Assembly: GCF_014467285.1 (NCBI RefSeq)
Contig: NZ_NKHR01000007.1
Coordinates: forward strand, 110,503-174,502
Reading direction: 5' to 3'
DNA: 64,000 bases
Origin: Xenorhabdus sp014467285
GTDB lineage: Bacteria; Pseudomonadota; Gammaproteobacteria; Enterobacterales; Enterobacteriaceae
Each line of letters begins with the position of its first letter. Positions within the stretch are counted from its first letter, which is position 1. Position numbers and translations under genes: made by a program. The notes beneath the pieces are model-generated. The model had not been told where the DNA came from. It did not search any database and saw nothing but the letters and a program-made list of their open reading frames with translations. Below, piece after piece: positions 18,064-28,320 of the stretch.

Positions 18064-18690
18064 ATGGCGCTTTTTTTACAAAACTGCTTGGCTTTTCCTG
18101 TTGTTATTTTCAGTGGGTTACTATTCATTGTTTTATTTTATTGGATATGTGCTGCTTTTGGTTTGCTTGATATTGATTTCCTGAGTGTGGATGTAGATAG
18201 CTTCGATGTATCTTCTTTGGCTGGCTGGTTAACAAAACTCGGCCTCACTGGAATTCCTGTCACCATTATTATTACGCTCATTACTCTGATTGGCTGGCCA
18301 CTCAGCTATTTCAGCATGCACTTGATGCTCCGTTTCATTGAAACTGATGTGTTCCGTTATTTACTTGGAATCGCCACTTTCTTTATCGTGAGTTTCATTG
18401 CCTTATTACTGACGGCAATGATCTTGCGCCCATTACAACCGAAATTATCCAGACTCAATCGTTCCAACAGTGTTGACAATCTGATTGGCAAAGTCGCCGA
18501 AGTCCGCTCCCCCATTGTGACTGAACAGCGTGGTGAAGCTCTGATGGATAATCACGGAGCCAGTTTAATCTTACAAGTGCGGGCACCAGAAAGTGACGGC
18601 ATTACTCGTGGAGATCGTGTCGTATTAATCAGTTATGACGCGGCAACCCACAGTTACACCGTGGTGAGTGAAGATGAATTTAAGTTGTAA
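18064..18690 (+). CDS. yqiJ: YqiJ family inner-membrane protein with NfeD-like OB domain
   Basis: 208 residues. Three membrane segments (about 9-33, 66-90, 100-122) are followed by a C-terminal OB-fold-like domain ('NLIGKVAEVRSPI' to 'VVSEDEFKL'). YqiJ/NfeD proteins pair with flotillins in membrane microdomains, and the flotillin gene follows 187 bp downstream. The start at 18064 directly follows an inverted repeat at 18019-18033 that may be regulatory. As first gene of the cluster it probably anchors or seals the flotillin assembly at the inner membrane. Confidence 0.8.
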   Translation: MALFLQNCLAFPVVIFSGLLFIVLFYWICAAFGLLDIDFLSVDVDSFDVSSLAGWLTKLGLTGIPVTIIITLITLIGWPLSYFSMHLMLRFIETDVFRYLLGIATFFIVSFIALLLTAMILRPLQPKLSRLNRSNSVDNLIGKVAEVRSPIVTEQRGEALMDNHGASLILQVRAPESDGITRGDRVVLISYDAATHSYTVVSEDEFKL

Positions 18691-18877
18691 CGACTGACTT
18701 GCCGATGGTTAATATTTAATCACTATTTAATGTTTAATCACTAATCGTAAACCTTGCTATCTGACATGCCTCACTCAACATTTCGGTCATGGATGAATAG
18801 CAGCTTAAGTTTTGGGTTCCTGACGCCTTCCACGTCAGTCCCAAACAAGTTAGCCCCAAAATAAAATGGAGAAACAC

Positions 18878-21082
18878 ATGTCAGATATTGCCATGGCAGA
18901 TTTCATGCCTTTCTTGATCATCGTTGCGACGATAATTGTCGTCATTCTGGGTTTCTTTGGGCTTTTTAAAGCGTTTTACATCAAAGTACCACAAGGAACT
19001 GCGCTGATCGTCAACGATATGTCATCCCAGCCGAAAGTGCATTTTACCGGTGCGCTGGTCTATCCGGTCATTTATAAAAAGGAGTTCATGCGCATTTCTT
19101 TGCTGACTCTGGAAGTCGATCGCCGTGGTAAAGATGGCCTGATCTGTAAAGATAACCTGCGTGCCGACATTACCGTTGCATTCTACCTGCGTGTTAATGA
19201 AACCACCGAAGATGTACTGAAAGTGGCAAAATCCATCGGTGTAGAACGTGCCTCTGACCATAACGCCGTCAGTGCCCTGTTCAGCGCCAAGTTCTCAGAA
19301 GCACTAAAAACCGTGGGTAAACAATTCGAGTTGTCAAAATTGTTCGAAGATCGCCAAAACTTCCGCGATCGCATTGTTGATGTCATTGGTAAGGATCTGA
19401 ACGGCTATGCGCTGGAAGACGTCGCCATCGACTATCTGGAACAAACGCCGAAAAACTCTCTGGACCCGAACAATATTTTCGATGCGGAAGGTATTCGTAA
19501 GATCACTGAAATCACCGCCATCCACAATATTGAAACTAACCAGAAAGAACGTGATCAAGAACTGGCTATCCAAAAGAAAAACGTAGAAACCCGTGAAGCC
19601 AGTTTGGCATTGGAACGCCAACAAGCGGATGCAGAAGCCCGTCAGAAGCGTGAAATCGAAAGTATCCGCGCCCGTGAATCTGCTGAAACTCTGCGTGTAC
19701 AGGAAGAAGAGCGCTTGAAAGCAGAGCAGGCTCGCATTCAGACTCAACAAGAAATTGAAATCCGAGAAGAAAACCGTCTGCGTGAAGTCGAAGTTGCACA
19801 ACAAAATCGCTCCCGTGCCGTCGCCATTGAGATGGAAAAAGTCATTCGTGCACAAGAATTGGAAATTGTTTCCCGTGAACGCGAAGTAGAACTCCAGCGC
19901 ATCGATAAAGAAAAAGCGCTGGAAGAAGAGCGCAAAAACATCTCTAACGTGATTCGTGAACGTGTTGCTGTAGAAAAAACCGTGGCGCAGGAAGAAGAGC
20001 GCATCAAAGAAGTCCGCATGGTTTCTGAAGCCGACCGCCAGAAGCAGATCACCATTATTCAAGCCCAGGCCAATGCGGAGCAAGAGCTGGTTCGTCAGGT
20101 GAAACAAGCCGAAGCGGATGAGAACAGTGCCAAGTACAAGGCATTGGAAATCAGTACGATGGCGCAAGCAGAACTGGAAGCAGCCGCCAAGCAGTCAGAA
20201 GCGAAAAAACGGATGGCTGAAGGTATTGAGGCCGAAGAAGCCGCATTAGGTCTGGCCGAAGCACGTGTTCGCCAAGCCAAAGCCGAAGCTGAAGAGAAAG
20301 AAGGTCTGGTACAGGCAAATGTGATTGCAGAAAAACTGCTGGCAGAAGCCCGTGGTACGCAGGAAAAAGGTCTGGCCGAAGCACGTGTTCTGGAAGCCCA
20401 GGCCAGCGCAGCCGAGAAACAAGGTCTTGCCGAAGCAAAAGTTCTGGAAGAGAAATTGGCAGCACAAGCGCGTGGTGATGAGCAACAAGCCAATGCCAAA
20501 GAAAAACTGGGTTTGGCGGATGCTAAAGTGCTGGAAGAAAAACTGGTGGCACAGGCTCGCGGTGAAGGCCAACTGGGTTCAGCACAAGCAGAAGTTATCC
20601 GTCAGCGTCTGAAAGCAGAAGCGGACGGTCTGACTGACAAATTCACGGCGATGGGTAATCTCAATGATACAGCCCGCGATCACGAAGAGTTCCGTATGCA
20701 GCTTGAGAAAAACTTCGAACAAGCGATGGCTTCCATTGCAGCCAACAAAGAGATTGCCAAAGAGCAAGCGGAAGTGCTGGCAGCGGCGCTCAGCAAAACC
20801 AACATTGATATCGTGGGTGGTGATGGCAGTTTCTTTAATACCTTCTCCAAAGCACTCAGTGTAGGCAAGGCCATTAATGGCGTGGCAGACAAAAGCCCGC
20901 TGGTAAAAGAAGCCATGCAGAAGTTACTGGCGGGAAAAGGTGAAAAAGAAATCAATGGAAAAGAAGCGGGGGAACAAAAAATAAACCTCGATTCACTCCT
21001 GCAAAATCCAGAAGTGCAGTCTTTAGTCAACATGTTTGGCGCAAATAAAAAACGCCATAACAAAGAAAGTACTGAAGAGTAA
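18878..21082 (+). CDS. yqiK: Long flotillin (SPFH/band-7) protein YqiK-like
   Basis: 734 residues from the ATG at 18878, which has GGAG at the right distance; an ATG at 18866 overlaps that site. One N-terminal membrane segment (about residues 8-32) precedes the SPFH domain ('QGTALIVND' to 'YLEQTPKNSLDPNNIFDAEG'). A very long charged coiled coil follows (about residues 210-640). Between about residues 465 and 590 it contains several units of roughly 30 residues built around 'GLAEAKVLEEKLAAQARG', pointing to internal duplication. It is markedly longer than E. coli YqiK (about 550 residues). Flotillins form membrane-bound oligomeric scaffolds. It is encoded with YqiJ and directly before a giant AAA+ protein. 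Confidence 0.85.
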   Translation: MSDIAMADFMPFLIIVATIIVVILGFFGLFKAFYIKVPQGTALIVNDMSSQPKVHFTGALVYPVIYKKEFMRISLLTLEVDRRGKDGLICKDNLRADITVAFYLRVNETTEDVLKVAKSIGVERASDHNAVSALFSAKFSEALKTVGKQFELSKLFEDRQNFRDRIVDVIGKDLNGYALEDVAIDYLEQTPKNSLDPNNIFDAEGIRKITEITAIHNIETNQKERDQELAIQKKNVETREASLALERQQADAEARQKREIESIRARESAETLRVQEEERLKAEQARIQTQQEIEIREENRLREVEVAQQNRSRAVAIEMEKVIRAQELEIVSREREVELQRIDKEKALEEERKNISNVIRERVAVEKTVAQEEERIKEVRMVSEADRQKQITIIQAQANAEQELVRQVKQAEADENSAKYKALEISTMAQAELEAAAKQSEAKKRMAEGIEAEEAALGLAEARVRQAKAEAEEKEGLVQANVIAEKLLAEARGTQEKGLAEARVLEAQASAAEKQGLAEAKVLEEKLAAQARGDEQQANAKEKLGLADAKVLEEKLVAQARGEGQLGSAQAEVIRQRLKAEADGLTDKFTAMGNLNDTARDHEEFRMQLEKNFEQAMASIAANKEIAKEQAEVLAAALSKTNIDIVGGDGSFFNTFSKALSVGKAINGVADKSPLVKEAMQKLLAGKGEKEINGKEAGEQKINLDSLLQNPEVQSLVNMFGANKKRHNKESTEE

Positions 21083-21117
21083 GATACTGAACCATATTGA
21101 AGGAAACGTGATACGCC

Positions 21118-24100
21118 ATGTCAGATAGCCAATTGAATAATCGTGAACAGGAGTTACTGGATAATGCTGTCGCGGAAGGCGGGGCCTACGATATCTTACG
21201 CAGTCGCCTGTCTGAACAAGGCCAGCAGCTACATGAAAAAGCCAGCCTGTTGAACAGCCGACGTTTGGAAGAATTTGGCAAAAACCAGACTGACATTATC
21301 GGGCGTATCCGCATCCGCACAGAAAACAACTGCGTTGCCCGTGATATTGTCCGTGTCGGCAATTGGTTATTATTTGGCTACAATGTATTCCTCGGCTTAA
21401 AAAAAGAGACGCGGGTTGAAGATGTTTTTTCCCTGTACAGGCTCAAGAAAGAAAATGACGAATATGATGTGGAATCCGTCCCGCTGACAGGCACGTTTCT
21501 CAATATCACCAGCTTCGTACAGGATTTCAACGAACTGTACACTTACTACAAAAATACCCAACTATTGGAACTGGTCGAGCGTGATGGCAAACTGCTCGCC
21601 AGCTTTCAGATTGGTGAACGAATTACCGATATTCGCGTGTTCCGCTGGGCTATCTCCAGCGACAAAACAGAAATAACCTATATCGATAATCGCGGTGAAC
21701 GCGATATCGCCCTGCCTCCCGCCTATGATTTTGAATGGCAGAAAACCACACGCGAAAATACTGTAAATGGCCGCTATCCACATATGAACATTCTGGATAC
21801 CGTGTTTGTGGAAACCATTGGCGGCGATCTGACGATTAAATGTGAAAATAATACTGAAGATGGATTGGGGATCTACCGAGAAGCGGTGCTGGATAAAACC
21901 CAATCACTGGATGATGCCCAGATTGAATACGCCCAGACAGGCAGCCTGATCCTGTTGAAAATCCTGCCCTACCGTGAAGAATTCTGGCGTTATCTGGTCT
22001 ATAACACGCTGACCCAAAGCGTGCAGCGTATTGATGCCATCGGTCTGGCCTGTATCCAGTTACCGGAAGATCACGGTATTATTTTCCCCGGCGGCTATTA
22101 TTTGCAAAGCGGGGAATACAAAACTTTCGATCAGCCGATGGATGGCATGCGTTTTCGCCGTGTCCGCCGCTCCCCAAATGGCGAAGATGTCATGTACATC
22201 TTCTATGAACCCAATTTAGGCCGTTTGGCTCTGTTCAATTACAACTTAATCGAACGCAAACTCCAAAATCCACTATTTGGTCACGGCTATGCCATGCTGG
22301 AAGATGGTCAGATGGTGCTGTTTGAAGGGCAATCAGAGGAACCAACCCGCATCCATCCGATGCAAATCTGGCAAACTCCGTTCTATTCTGACGAATACGC
22401 CGCTCGCCAACCTGCGAGAAACAGCTTTTTAGGCCGCATCGGTAATGCTGAACTGGTGCGCGGTATTTCCGATCTTTACCATATCGCCAAAGAAATTGAA
22501 CAACAGCAGATTTCCTCCCTGCTCTACGAAAAACTCTGCCAAGATGCCCGCCGTTTGGTAGATATCTACTATTGGCTCAATGACGAACAAAGCCTGCATA
22601 TCTCCGGGTTACTGAAAGAGATCGCCAATACCGGTGAGAAGGTACTGGATGAATACGAAAAAGTAGAAAGTATCCGTCGCCAGTCCATTCGGGCCATGAA
22701 TGAGGCAACATCACATCAGAAAGCGTTATTGACAGCGATGCTGCCTGAAAGCTGGACCGAGACTCAGCAATTTATTGAAGCCTTAAACAGTCTGAGTATC
22801 CAGCGTGGTCACTTGATCACACTGCGCGACCATCGTTATATCGATTTATCCCGCCTTGATGAAATGGAAGCGCAACTGGCTGATAACCAACAGCGCATTT
22901 CACTGGCAACTGCCGAATTTCTTGCCAGCGAAAAAGCACTACAACCATTTACCCTGCAATTGCAAGAATTGGAAAAACAGGTTCAGGCCGCTGCCAACCG
23001 CGCCCAGCTTAACGAGCCACTGGCGGGCATGGAAAAAATGTCCTCCGATCTGGATATGCTGTCAAACCTGATGGCTTCGTTGAAATTCGAAGACACAACC
23101 CAACAAACCCATATCATTGAGTCGATTTCCGAAATTTATGCCCTGCTGAATCAGGCTCGCGCCAGACTGCAACAACGCCGTAAAGAACAGGGTGCGGTTG
23201 AGTCCGTTGCGCAGTTTGGTGCACAATTTAAATTATTCAGTCAGGGAATTACCAATGCCCTGACACTCTCTACCGATCCAGAACGCTGTGACGAACAGCT
23301 TTCCCGCCTATTAGTACAACTGGAAGAGCTGGAAACCCAATTCAGCGATCACGATGAGTTCCTGAATGACATTCTGGATAAACGTGAAGAGTTGCTGGAA
23401 ACCTTTGAAACTCACAAACAGTCACTGCTGGATGAACGTCAGCGTAAGACCCGGAACTTGCAGATTGCGGCAGAACGTCTGCTGGATAGCGTGAGTCGCC
23501 GGACAGCAAAATTTTCGTCCCTTGATGAACTGAATGCCTTCTTTGCTTCCGATACCGTATCGCTGAAAACCCGCGAAATCATTGAACGTTTGCGGGAACT
23601 GAAAGACAGCGTAAAAGCAGACGATATTGATGCCAAATTCAAAGCTGCGCGAGATCAGGCGATCCGCAGCCTGCGGGATAAGACTGAAATCTATGAAGAT
23701 GGCGGAAACGTTATCAAACTTGGCCCACGCCACCGTTTCAGCGTGAATACCCAAGAGCTGGATCTCACCATCCTGCCACGGGGTGATTATCTCTATCTGC
23801 ACCTGACAGGCACAGATTATCAGGAACCCATTGATAGCCCGGAACTTGAATCCCTGAAACCTTATTGGTCGATTACTCTCGAATCAGAATCCCCTCAGGT
23901 TTATCGCGCGGAGTACCTTGCTTATTCACTGATTTATGCAGCGAGTAAAGAACATAATGACCTGACACTGGATGGCTTGAAATCCCTGTTAAGCAAGCCA
24001 GACATTCTGGAAAAAACCGTTCGTGAATTCGCTGCACCTCGCTATAAAGAAGGCTATGAAAAAGGTATTCATGATCATGACGCAGTGGAAATCCTGCGTA

Positions 24101-26067
24101 AATTAATTCCGGTTGGGGAAAGTGCCGACCTTTTACGGTTCAACCCTCATGCCAGAGGGATTGCTGTGCTTTTTTGGGAACAAGTTCAACACGAAGAACA
24201 GCCTGCATTGTGGCCTGAACGAGCCCGTACCTGCGCCAATATTTATCAGCTTTTCCGTAATGATGCCGGCTTACTGGATCTCCAGGCGGAAATCGAAGCA
24301 GAGATTAGCCTGTTCCTTGAACGCCATCCAATCAAGTGTGAGCCTTACCAACAAACACAAGCAGCGGAATACCTGAGCCTGGCACTGAGCCGGACAAACG
24401 TGGAATTCAGTTTCAGCAAATATGCCCGTACGTTATTGGAAGGACTACAATCTGAACTGGAAAAAGCCCATATGTGGGGGGATTTCAACCACTCCCAACA
24501 GAATCTCGGTCAACGTTTTACTCAACGCTGGATGCTGGTGGAAAATTGGCTGAATGGTCTCTGTTCCCTGCCAGAATTTTCCTCTCTGAAAGGTTATATT
24601 TCAGAAGCTGTGGCGTTAGTTTTATTAGAAAAAACGCTGAATGCCCGTTTCAGTGAAGTGGATCTGCACTTTACTGTCACCGGTTTGATTGGTGAACACC
24701 CTTCCATCGTTAACCAAGCTCTGACTCTCAGCCTTGATGACTATTTCTGCCGGATGCGCAAACAACGCAAAGTATTTATTCCTGCCTATCATCATTATCA
24801 GGAATTACGCCAAGGCGTATTAAATCAGCAGAGAAAAAATCTACGGCTCCATGAATTTAAGGCTCGCCCGCTCAGCTCATTTGTACGTAATAAATTGATC
24901 AATGATGTTTATCTGCCACTGATTGGCGATAACCTTGCCAAACAGATCGGGGCGATCGGGGAAGGCAAACGAACAGATCTTATGGGGATGTTATTAATGA
25001 TCTCCCCGCCCGGCTACGGTAAAACAACGTTGATGGAATATATCGCCAATCGCCTTGGTTTGATCTTCATGAAAATCAACGCACCTGCATTGGGGCATGA
25101 TGTTTTGTCACTCGATCCCGCTCAGGCACCAAACGCCACCGCACGTCAGGAACTGGAAAAACTGAATCTGGCGCTGGAAATGGGCAATAACGTGATGCTG
25201 TATATTGATGATATCCAGCACACCAACCCTGAATTCTTGCAGAAATTTATTTCCCTGTGTGACGGTACACGACGTATTGAAGGAGTCTGGAAAAGCCAGA
25301 CTAAGACCTACGATATGCGAGGGAAAAAATTCTGCGTTGTTATGTCTGGTAACCCTTATACTGAATCTGGCGAAGTGTTCAAAATCCCGGATATGCTGGC
25401 AAACCGTGCTGATATCTACAACCTCGGCGAAGTATTGGGTGGTATGGAAGAGGCATTTACGCTGAGCTATATTGAAAACAGCCTGACATCGAATCCGGTT
25501 CTGGCACCGCTGGCATTGCGTGATATGAACGATTTGTATCTGTTTATCGATAAAGCGATGGGCAAGCCGTTCTCCAGTAATGGCCTGAGCTATCCCTATA
25601 GTGAAGCAGAGATCACTGAGATTGTCGCGATCCTTGAACGTCTGCTGATGATGCGGGAAACCGTATTTAAAGTGAATCAGCAATACATTGCCAGTGCTGC
25701 ACAATCCGACAAATACCGGACAGAGCCACCGTTCAAGTTGCAGGGCAGTTACCGCAACATGAACAAACTCAGTGAAAAAGTTTCTGCTGTCATGAACGCC
25801 GAAGAAATACGTCGCATTATTGATGATCACTATTTAGGTGAAGCCCAATTGCTGACAAGTGGCGCCGAAGAGAACCTGCTCAAACTGGCAGAGATTCGCG
25901 GCACAATGGTACCGGAAGAAGCACAACGCTGGCAGCAAATCAAACGTGATTTTATGCGAAATAAAGCACTGGGTGGTGATAATGCCGATGTGGGTGACCG
26001 CGTTGTGGCACAACTGGCTGACTTGGTTGAAAGTATTCAGGCTTTGGGAAGCTACCCGAAGCATTAA
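21118..26067 (+). CDS. Giant AAA+ protein of the 'DNA repair ATPase' family
   Basis: 1649 residues. The first about 470 form a beta-rich, possibly propeller-like region. Coiled coils follow (about 470-860, for example 'EMEAQLADNQQRISLATAEF'), then a mostly helical middle part. The C-terminal AAA+ module begins near residue 1295: Walker A 'SPPGYGKTT', Walker B 'VMLYIDDIQH' near 1360, sensor-1 asparagine in 'VVMSGNPYTESG' and a downstream 'RADIYNLGE'. This matches proteins usually annotated 'DNA repair ATPase', whose activity is not, to my knowledge, established. It sits 35 bp after the flotillin and 25 bp before LemA, so one transcript is likely. It is probably the energy-using core of the cluster. 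Confidence 0.75.
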   Translation: MSDSQLNNREQELLDNAVAEGGAYDILRSRLSEQGQQLHEKASLLNSRRLEEFGKNQTDIIGRIRIRTENNCVARDIVRVGNWLLFGYNVFLGLKKETRVEDVFSLYRLKKENDEYDVESVPLTGTFLNITSFVQDFNELYTYYKNTQLLELVERDGKLLASFQIGERITDIRVFRWAISSDKTEITYIDNRGERDIALPPAYDFEWQKTTRENTVNGRYPHMNILDTVFVETIGGDLTIKCENNTEDGLGIYREAVLDKTQSLDDAQIEYAQTGSLILLKILPYREEFWRYLVYNTLTQSVQRIDAIGLACIQLPEDHGIIFPGGYYLQSGEYKTFDQPMDGMRFRRVRRSPNGEDVMYIFYEPNLGRLALFNYNLIERKLQNPLFGHGYAMLEDGQMVLFEGQSEEPTRIHPMQIWQTPFYSDEYAARQPARNSFLGRIGNAELVRGISDLYHIAKEIEQQQISSLLYEKLCQDARRLVDIYYWLNDEQSLHISGLLKEIANTGEKVLDEYEKVESIRRQSIRAMNEATSHQKALLTAMLPESWTETQQFIEALNSLSIQRGHLITLRDHRYIDLSRLDEMEAQLADNQQRISLATAEFLASEKALQPFTLQLQELEKQVQAAANRAQLNEPLAGMEKMSSDLDMLSNLMASLKFEDTTQQTHIIESISEIYALLNQARARLQQRRKEQGAVESVAQFGAQFKLFSQGITNALTLSTDPERCDEQLSRLLVQLEELETQFSDHDEFLNDILDKREELLETFETHKQSLLDERQRKTRNLQIAAERLLDSVSRRTAKFSSLDELNAFFASDTVSLKTREIIERLRELKDSVKADDIDAKFKAARDQAIRSLRDKTEIYEDGGNVIKLGPRHRFSVNTQELDLTILPRGDYLYLHLTGTDYQEPIDSPELESLKPYWSITLESESPQVYRAEYLAYSLIYAASKEHNDLTLDGLKSLLSKPDILEKTVREFAAPRYKEGYEKGIHDHDAVEILRKLIPVGESADLLRFNPHARGIAVLFWEQVQHEEQPALWPERARTCANIYQLFRNDAGLLDLQAEIEAEISLFLERHPIKCEPYQQTQAAEYLSLALSRTNVEFSFSKYARTLLEGLQSELEKAHMWGDFNHSQQNLGQRFTQRWMLVENWLNGLCSLPEFSSLKGYISEAVALVLLEKTLNARFSEVDLHFTVTGLIGEHPSIVNQALTLSLDDYFCRMRKQRKVFIPAYHHYQELRQGVLNQQRKNLRLHEFKARPLSSFVRNKLINDVYLPLIGDNLAKQIGAIGEGKRTDLMGMLLMISPPGYGKTTLMEYIANRLGLIFMKINAPALGHDVLSLDPAQAPNATARQELEKLNLALEMGNNVMLYIDDIQHTNPEFLQKFISLCDGTRRIEGVWKSQTKTYDMRGKKFCVVMSGNPYTESGEVFKIPDMLANRADIYNLGEVLGGMEEAFTLSYIENSLTSNPVLAPLALRDMNDLYLFIDKAMGKPFSSNGLSYPYSEAEITEIVAILERLLMMRETVFKVNQQYIASAAQSDKYRTEPPFKLQGSYRNMNKLSEKVSAVMNAEEIRRIIDDHYLGEAQLLTSGAEENLLKLAEIRGTMVPEEAQRWQQIKRDFMRNKALGGDNADVGDRVVAQLADLVESIQALGSYPKH

Positions 26068-26092
26068 AAGGAAACATTAAGGTATAAAACAA

Positions 26093-26656
26093 ATGGAAAT
26101 TATGATTACCGTTATAGTGCTTTTTTTCCTGATTATCAGTGGGATAATTGGAGGAGTCAGCCTTTATAACCGTTTAATTCTACTACGCAATAACGTTGAT
26201 AATGCCTTTGCCAATATCGACGTTATCCTGAAGCAACGTGCTGACCAGATACCGGCTTTAGTGTCTATTGTTTCTAAGGCTATGTCCCATGAACGTGAGA
26301 TCTTTACGGCACTCAGCTCTGCCCGCCAAAATTACCTGAATTCTGGCTCTCTGCCTGAAAAAATCGATGCCTCTAATCAGATGGAACAAGCGCTAAAAGC
26401 GGTTATAGCGATTTCAGAAAATTATCCGACCCTGATTTCCGGCGAGAACTTTATTGAACTCCAAAAAGCAGTCAGTAGTGTGGAAGATAAAATTGCCCGC
26501 CGACGTGAATACTTCAATGATGCTGTGACAATCTATAATACTGGTATTCAGCTTTTCCCCGCGCTGCTCGTAGCAAATGCGCTTAAATACCAACGTCTTC
26601 CGTTGTTAGACATTCCCGCAGAAGAGAAAAAATATAACGGTATTCGGTTCGAATAA
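26093..26656 (+). CDS. LemA family protein, first copy
   Basis: 187 residues. A single N-terminal membrane helix (about 5-26) is followed by the LemA helical bundle: 'LILLRNNVDNAFANIDVILKQRADQIPALV', with 'NYLNSG' and 'ENYPTLISGENFIELQ' later. The topology is short cytoplasmic tail plus a four-helix domain. LemA proteins recur beside AAA+/MoxR, TPM and GIDE proteins in membrane-linked systems of uncertain function. A second diverged copy lies at 27769-28311, so the two flank the GIDE gene and may form a hetero-oligomer. Confidence 0.85.
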   Translation: MEIMITVIVLFFLIISGIIGGVSLYNRLILLRNNVDNAFANIDVILKQRADQIPALVSIVSKAMSHEREIFTALSSARQNYLNSGSLPEKIDASNQMEQALKAVIAISENYPTLISGENFIELQKAVSSVEDKIARRREYFNDAVTIYNTGIQLFPALLVANALKYQRLPLLDIPAEEKKYNGIRFE

Positions 26657-26682
26657 ATCGCTTTTAACAAAATAGGCAATTA

Positions 26683-27756
26683 ATGGCTTCTATTATCGCT
26701 TCAATCATTTTCAGTGCGGTTTTGAGTGGTGCTACCGTCATTTTATTCTCAGAGATTTATAACATTCGCATCAACCGAAAAAGATGGGTATCAATAACAG
26801 CAGCAATCAGCAGCTTGTCGGCAAGTATCGTCACTTACCTCAATGAAGATAATATCCTGTATGTTATAGGCTTCTTCTTTACCCTTCTTATTCTGATCGC
26901 CCTAAGTGCCAAGGCATGGGATATTCTCAAATTCTGTCTCGAGCTACTAAATAGTATCAGAAAGGGAAAAATAACGGCCTTTCAGGCAGTTATTTACATG
27001 ATCTTAACGTTCTTGGCACTCGCCATTACCTACAGTATGAATTATTTAGACAAGCCCACCTCTTTCGGACTATTTGCCGGATTTTTTATCGTAGCCGGTT
27101 TGTTGATATGGCGACAAAAAACCCCAAAAAAACAGTTCTTCAAACTCCAGCAAATGCTTCCTACTTCTAAAATAGGCTCAATGGCGATGGGCTTAGTGGA
27201 AGTGCAAGGCAAAGCGATTGCTGAAAAACAACAATTGCGCACCGCTCCACTGAGTAAAAGAAAATGTATTGCTTACCACTATACCGTACATCAAGAAACT
27301 AAAGATTCCGAAAGGAAAAAATACTACAAAACAATCAATGATGAAACCAAATGCGCGCCTTTCAAAATTCAGGATGAGACAGGTTCAGCTTCTGTGATTA
27401 CTGACGATCTGTCACTGATTTCCCTGCCCCCTACATGCAAATATGAAAAAGGAAATATGCGTTATGTCGAGCGGGCAATCTTCAACCATGACACCATTAT
27501 GTTAATTGGCTCAGCCGCTGAAAAAGATAATCAGGTCGTGATCCAGAGAGACATCGAAAACGATATTTTGGCAGTATCCCCAATCGAATCGATTAAACAC
27601 TGGAATAAATATCATCCACTGAAAAAATCGGCCTTAACGTTTATCGTAATAGCTGTATTTCTGAGTGCAATTGTGCTGACCATTCCATACGAATATAACG
27701 GGCAAACACTGACACTCATGTTTAATCAATCTCCTTTACTCAGTTGGCTGTTTTAA
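26683..27756 (+). CDS. Multi-spanning membrane protein with a GIDE (E3-ligase-like) domain
   Basis: 357 residues. About five membrane segments in the first 150 residues are followed by a soluble region (about 165-305), then a last membrane helix (about 311-333). The soluble region begins 'IGSMAMGLVEVQGKAIA' and continues with 'CIAYHYTVHQE', 'FKIQDETGSASV' and 'ERAIFNHDTIMLIGSA'. This is the pattern of GIDE domains, shared with the membrane part of mitochondrial MUL1/MULAN E3 ligases; no RING is present. Bacterial members often accompany LemA. It probably senses or scaffolds at the membrane rather than acting as a ligase (inference). Confidence 0.7.
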   Translation: MASIIASIIFSAVLSGATVILFSEIYNIRINRKRWVSITAAISSLSASIVTYLNEDNILYVIGFFFTLLILIALSAKAWDILKFCLELLNSIRKGKITAFQAVIYMILTFLALAITYSMNYLDKPTSFGLFAGFFIVAGLLIWRQKTPKKQFFKLQQMLPTSKIGSMAMGLVEVQGKAIAEKQQLRTAPLSKRKCIAYHYTVHQETKDSERKKYYKTINDETKCAPFKIQDETGSASVITDDLSLISLPPTCKYEKGNMRYVERAIFNHDTIMLIGSAAEKDNQVVIQRDIENDILAVSPIESIKHWNKYHPLKKSALTFIVIAVFLSAIVLTIPYEYNGQTLTLMFNQSPLLSWLF

Positions 27757-27768
27757 CAGGGGAAATCA

Positions 27769-28311
27769 ATGAATCATTTTATGATCGCCGCTTTTATCAT
27801 TATTATCTTGTTGGTTTTGTTGTTCTATTATTTGGCCGATACCTACAATAAGGTTATCACGCTGAAAAATTACACCGAGAAAGCCTTTGCCAATATTGAT
27901 GTATTGCTAAAACAACGGGCAGATGAAATTCCTGAATTATTAAGGATTGCTGAACAAGCTATGTCACATCAAAAAGCACTGCTCTTGGAACTTGCCGAGT
28001 TACGAGAACGCTACTTTTCCAGTTCTGATGCTAATCAAAAGATAGGAATTAACAATGAAATCACCAATGTTTTGCAGAGCATAAGGGTATTAGCAGAAAA
28101 CTATCCTAAATTACAAGCGCCAAACAGTCTGCATAAATTGCAAAAACGCATGACTTTACTGGAAAATAAAATTGCTGATCGCTGTGATTTTTTTAATGAG
28201 AGTGTCGCTCTCTATAATATTGGCATCCAAACTTTCCCTAACCTGATATTCGCTAAAATATTAGGTTATCAACCACGCACTATGCTTGATATCAAAGCTG
28301 GCAGTGAATAA
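27769..28311 (+). CDS. LemA family protein, second copy
   Basis: 180 residues. N-terminal membrane helix (about 4-24) and LemA core 'ITLKNYTEKAFANIDVLLKQRADEIPELL', closely parallel to the first copy at 26093-26656 but clearly diverged (for example 'LQAPNSLHKLQKRMTLLENK'). It starts 12 bp after the GIDE gene and ends 9 bp before a small membrane protein gene. Duplication and divergence within one operon suggests distinct roles for the two copies. Confidence 0.85.
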   Translation: MNHFMIAAFIIIILLVLLFYYLADTYNKVITLKNYTEKAFANIDVLLKQRADEIPELLRIAEQAMSHQKALLLELAELRERYFSSSDANQKIGINNEITNVLQSIRVLAENYPKLQAPNSLHKLQKRMTLLENKIADRCDFFNESVALYNIGIQTFPNLIFAKILGYQPRTMLDIKAGSE

Positions 28312-28320
28312 GGAAATATC

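Noticed and set aside
19334..20167. Long minus-strand frame (277 residues, Phe-rich) opposite yqiK
   Set aside because: Shadow of the repetitive coiled-coil coding sequence; aromatic-rich composition is typical of antisense frames.
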